7,933 nt of DNA from Lachnospiraceae bacterium (GTDB lineage Bacteria; Bacillota_A; Clostridia; Lachnospirales; Lachnospiraceae), in NCBI GenBank assembly GCA_017391465.1, contig JAFOYH010000134.1, positions 1 through 7,933 on the forward strand, in the 5' to 3' direction. A program made the translations under genes and the position numbers. Within the stretch, counting starts at the first letter, position 1. Each line of letters opens with the position of its first letter. Below the pieces are notes generated by a model, which ran no database searches, was not told the DNA's origin, and saw nothing but the letters and a program-made list of their open reading frames with translations. Below are positions 6,313-7,933 of the stretch, piece by piece.

Positions 6313-7692
6313 TTATTTGGCAAGTTCTGGTAAGCTTGCACATGCAATCGACTGACCAACACGACGGAAGTATTCATCCGGTAATGTTAATTCAAATTTA
6401 TCAGCCACTTCTGGATATTCATCCTGAAGAACATGTTTACATGTTTCAATTAAAAGATCGCCACCCTTGCCGCTCATAACACGGCCAAGGAGAAGGACAT
6501 AACGGAATCCGTATGTCTGATAATAGTAAGCTAACGTATGACCTAAATAGCAGCCGATGGATTCGTAAATCTTGGCAGCACGAGGATCGTCTTCTGCCAT
6601 AAGAGCCTGAACAGCTTTTAATTTCTGTGCTGGAGGATCTTCTGGATTCAGTTCAATACCTGCATAAGGTGCAAGTTTGATGACACCATCCTGACAGAAA
6701 TATTTTACGCCGCATCCGATATCGCCAGACCATTCATCGATCATCGCATCCGGATTGGCATCGACTGGAACGAAAGCAAGTTCATTGAGCCAGCCTTTGA
6801 CATGACCTTCACCGTCAACAAAACCAACAGCTTCACTTGTTCCCATGGCAATACCCAACACATTATTATCTTTTAAACTCATCGTTCCTGCGAGAGCAGA
6901 AACGTCGCCATCGTTAGCTACAGCGTATGGGATATCACCAAATGTATCTTTAACCGCACGGATGTAAATGTCTTTAACCTTTTCTTCGTAGAGATCTTTT
7001 GGAACTTTTAAGAAAAGAGAAGCACTCATTGTACGGTTGTTGATGAAAATACCTGCGGAAGAAATACCAACGGCATCGACTCTTGGCATATGAGCAGCTG
7101 CAGCTTTAAATGCAGATACAATGCCGTCATAGTGGTACTGAGGGTCTTCAGTAACTTTTGGATACCATACAACTTCTTCGGAGAAAACAGTTTCACCGTC
7201 GATGACAGCTGAAACTTTACGGTCGGAACCGCCGGCATCAAATCCGATACGGCAGCCGTCAAGATGACCGCCCATGGAGATTGGAGCATCTTTTTCTTCA
7301 GGGACATTATCTGTGTAAATAACTTCAAATGGATGTTCAAAGATGTTTGCCATGAAGTCCCAGTCAAATTCACGGGCACCGCCTTTGCAGTAAACACCGC
7401 AAAGATAATCATAAATTGATTTATCATTCACAAAAATACGGAAACCGCCCTTCAACCAGAGCATAGTTTTTACAATACGGTCAATATAATAGGTATCTGC
7501 TTCTGCCATCTCAGGTGTTCCATGGATCTTTGTGTGGTATACTGCCATTTGACCATCGGCACGTTCAACAGCGAGAGAAACAGGTTTTGCTGCATTTTTT
7601 AAAAATGCATTATTAAATTTTAAGAGCGGTGTAAATTCAGGATCCAAAACAGGAACATTCTTTACATCTACAGAAATTCCATAACGTATCAT
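6313..7692 (-). CDS. ROK-family protein with extra N-terminal domain, putative N-acetylhexosamine kinase
   Basis: Probably a sugar kinase; from context it may phosphorylate GlcNAc (or ManNAc) to supply NagA and NagB. The ATG at 7692 is chosen because AGGAGG (7701-7706, minus strand) is eight bases upstream; a TTG at 7698 is only two bases from it. This gives 459 residues, longer than the usual ROK kinase of about 300. Residues 1-145 form an extra N-terminal region I do not recognise. The ROK core starts with the phosphate-binding loop GFDAGGSDRK (150-159). VANDGDVSALAG (258-269) carries the likely catalytic Asp261, and GIAMGTS (280-286) is the second nucleotide-binding motif. The usual ROK zinc motif CxCGxxGCxE is absent; the region near it reads GCGVKYFC (326-333). 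No N-terminal helix-turn-helix is evident, which argues against a NagC/XylR-type repressor. Substrate and activity are inferred from operon position only. Confidence 0.85.
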   Translation of the reverse strand: MIRYGISVDVKNVPVLDPEFTPLLKFNNAFLKNAAKPVSLAVERADGQMAVYHTKIHGTPEMAEADTYYIDRIVKTMLWLKGGFRIFVNDKSIYDYLCGVYCKGGAREFDWDFMANIFEHPFEVIYTDNVPEEKDAPISMGGHLDGCRIGFDAGGSDRKVSAVIDGETVFSEEVVWYPKVTEDPQYHYDGIVSAFKAAAAHMPRVDAVGISSAGIFINNRTMSASLFLKVPKDLYEEKVKDIYIRAVKDTFGDIPYAVANDGDVSALAGTMSLKDNNVLGIAMGTSEAVGFVDGEGHVKGWLNELAFVPVDANPDAMIDEWSGDIGCGVKYFCQDGVIKLAPYAGIELNPEDPPAQKLKAVQALMAEDDPRAAKIYESIGCYLGHTLAYYYQTYGFRYVLLLGRVMSGKGGDLLIETCKHVLQDEYPEVADKFELTLPDEYFRRVGQSIACASLPELAK

Positions 7693-7700
7693 AGTCAAGT

Positions 7701-7706
7701 CCTCCT
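7701..7706 (-). promoter_or_regulatory. Ribosome binding site that fixes the ROK gene start
   Basis: A perfect AGGAGG on the minus strand lies eight bases from the ATG at 7692 and two bases from an in-frame TTG at 7698. The spacing selects the ATG, so the two codons before it are not part of the protein. Confidence 0.85.
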
Positions 7707-7721
7707 AAAATAAAATAATCA

Positions 7722-7746
7722 TGGTTTGTCCTATATAGACATACCA
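7722..7746. promoter_or_regulatory. Imperfect inverted repeat, candidate operator of the nag operon
   Basis: On the plus strand TGGTTTGTC (7722-7730) faces GACATACCA (7738-7746) across a seven-base AT-rich spacer; eight of nine arm positions pair. It lies about 5 to 30 bases downstream of the predicted transcription start, where a bound repressor would block elongation. TGGT...ACCA ends with GTC/GAC inside resemble operators of GntR-family NagR/DasR regulators, but I cannot confirm the match. In RNA it could also form a 5' leader hairpin. Confidence 0.6.
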
Positions 7747-7758
7747 ATAAATAATACT

Positions 7759-7787
7759 ATTTTATCATAGGCGTTTTTTTCTGTCAC
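7759..7787 (-). promoter_or_regulatory. SigA-type promoter of the ROK-nagB-nagA operon
   Basis: On the minus strand the -35 GTGACA (7787-7782) is 17 bp from the -10 TAAAAT (7764-7759), each matching consensus at five of six bases. A TGA just before the -10 gives an extended -10 (TGn). Predicted transcription starts near 7752, leaving a leader of about 60 nt before the ATG at 7692. An A-tract at 7793-7799 directly upstream of the -35 could act as an UP element. Confidence 0.7.
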
Positions 7788-7811
7788 TTAAATTTTTTTC
7801 TGTCACTTAAA
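7774..7811. repeat. Perfect 19-bp tandem duplication over the -35 region
   Basis: TTTTTTTCTGTCACTTAAA occurs twice, at 7774-7792 and 7793-7811, with no gap and no mismatch. Each unit has, on the minus strand, a GTGACA -35-like element next to an A7 tract. The left copy supplies the -35 used by the predicted nag promoter; the right copy places a second GTGACA 19 bp upstream. Poly-T flanks are prone to slippage, which may explain the origin. Confidence 0.9.
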
Positions 7812-7866
7812 ATATAAATCTTAAAATTACAAAGATTGTTCGAATGTTTATGGAGTTTGATCGTCC

Positions 7867-7883
7867 GGTTGGATGTGGGTTGG
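7867..7883 (+). other. GGTTGG-ATGTG-GGTTGG motif, possible two-tetrad G-quadruplex
   Basis: Two exact GGTTGG units (7867-7872 and 7878-7883) flank ATGTG. Four GG runs with TT side loops and a short central loop match the pattern of the thrombin-binding aptamer (GGTTGG-TGT-GGTTGG), differing only in the central loop. The second unit overlaps the weak -35 of the rightward promoter. Whether it folds in the cell is unknown. Confidence 0.45.
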
Positions 7884-7908
7884 TTTTTTTTACAACAAGT
7901 GGTATAAT
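7880..7908 (+). promoter_or_regulatory. Rightward extended -10 promoter reading out of the window
   Basis: A perfect -10 TATAAT (7903-7908) is preceded by TGG (7900-7902), an extended -10 motif. The matching -35 with a 17-bp spacer is TTGGTT (7880-7885), only three of six bases, as is common when an extended -10 is present. T8 (7884-7891) lies in the spacer. Transcription would start near 7915 towards a divergent gene beyond the right edge; its identity cannot be seen. Confidence 0.65.
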
Positions 7909-7933
7909 AAAATTATCCCAGTATTATTATATT

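Noticed and set aside
7026..7427. Second minus-strand frame of 133 codons inside the ROK gene
   Set aside because: It overlaps conserved ROK motifs in another frame and the product has no recognisable features.
7693..7698. TTG start for the ROK gene two codons before the ATG
   Set aside because: It is only two bases from AGGAGG; the ATG at 7692 has ideal eight-base spacing.
7841..7850. TTCGAA-centred palindrome as an SOS or stress-regulator box
   Set aside because: Symmetry stops after six bases and it does not match the Gram-positive LexA pattern.
7903..7931. TATAATA...TATTATA inverted repeat at the right edge
   Set aside because: The sequence is low-complexity AT and one arm is simply the -10 element, so the symmetry is expected by chance.
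7699..7933. Riboswitch or glmS-type ribozyme in the nag leader
   Set aside because: The predicted leader is only about 60 nt with one simple inverted repeat; no conserved riboswitch core is visible.
1..7933. CRISPR arrays, tRNA or rRNA genes, insertion sequences
   Set aside because: No spaced repeat arrays, cloverleaf-like sequences, rRNA motifs or transposase genes were seen on either strand.

Overview
The window looks like chromosome from a low-GC Gram-positive gut anaerobe of the Clostridia, most likely Lachnospiraceae. This is inferred from AT-rich intergenic DNA, strong AGGAGG ribosome binding sites, SigA-type promoters, and a lipoprotein with an acidic Ala/Glu/Thr linker after its lipobox. 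Species cannot be named from the sequence.

Left half (1-4143, plus strand). One operon-like block holds a Cys-type sulfatase that enters from the left edge without its first residues. It is followed by a complete ABC importer of the SsuABC/TauABC/nitrate class: permease, ATPase and substrate-binding lipoprotein. The first three genes are packed with a 15-nt gap and a 25-nt overlap. The lipoprotein gene follows a 59-nt gap that contains a small hairpin with a GTAA tetraloop. The block ends at a strong intrinsic terminator at 4110-4143. The layout suggests uptake of a small sulfate ester (or sulfonate) and its desulfation.

Right half (4153-7692, minus strand). A convergent operon is read from right to left: an atypical ROK-family sugar-kinase-like protein, nagB (glucosamine-6-phosphate deaminase), nagA (N-acetylglucosamine-6-phosphate deacetylase), and a small two-helix membrane protein. 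nagA starts inside the end of nagB. Kinase, then NagA, then NagB would take intracellular GlcNAc to fructose-6-phosphate, acetate and ammonia. The shared terminator lies where the two operons meet.

Control region (7693-7933). The minus-strand operon has a convincing promoter (GTGACA, 17 bp, TGA-TAAAAT). It overlaps a perfect 19-bp tandem duplication that places a second -35-like element and an A-tract upstream. An imperfect 25-bp inverted repeat just downstream of the predicted transcription start is a candidate operator. Further right, an extended -10 promoter (TGG-TATAAT) fires rightward out of the window. Its weak -35 region overlaps a GGTTGG-ATGTG-GGTTGG motif with two-tetrad G-quadruplex potential.

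Most genes belong to known families. The points most worth a second look are the sulfatase/ABC pairing, the ROK protein with an extra N-terminal domain and no zinc motif, the possible CTG start of the small membrane protein, and the architecture of the divergent control region.
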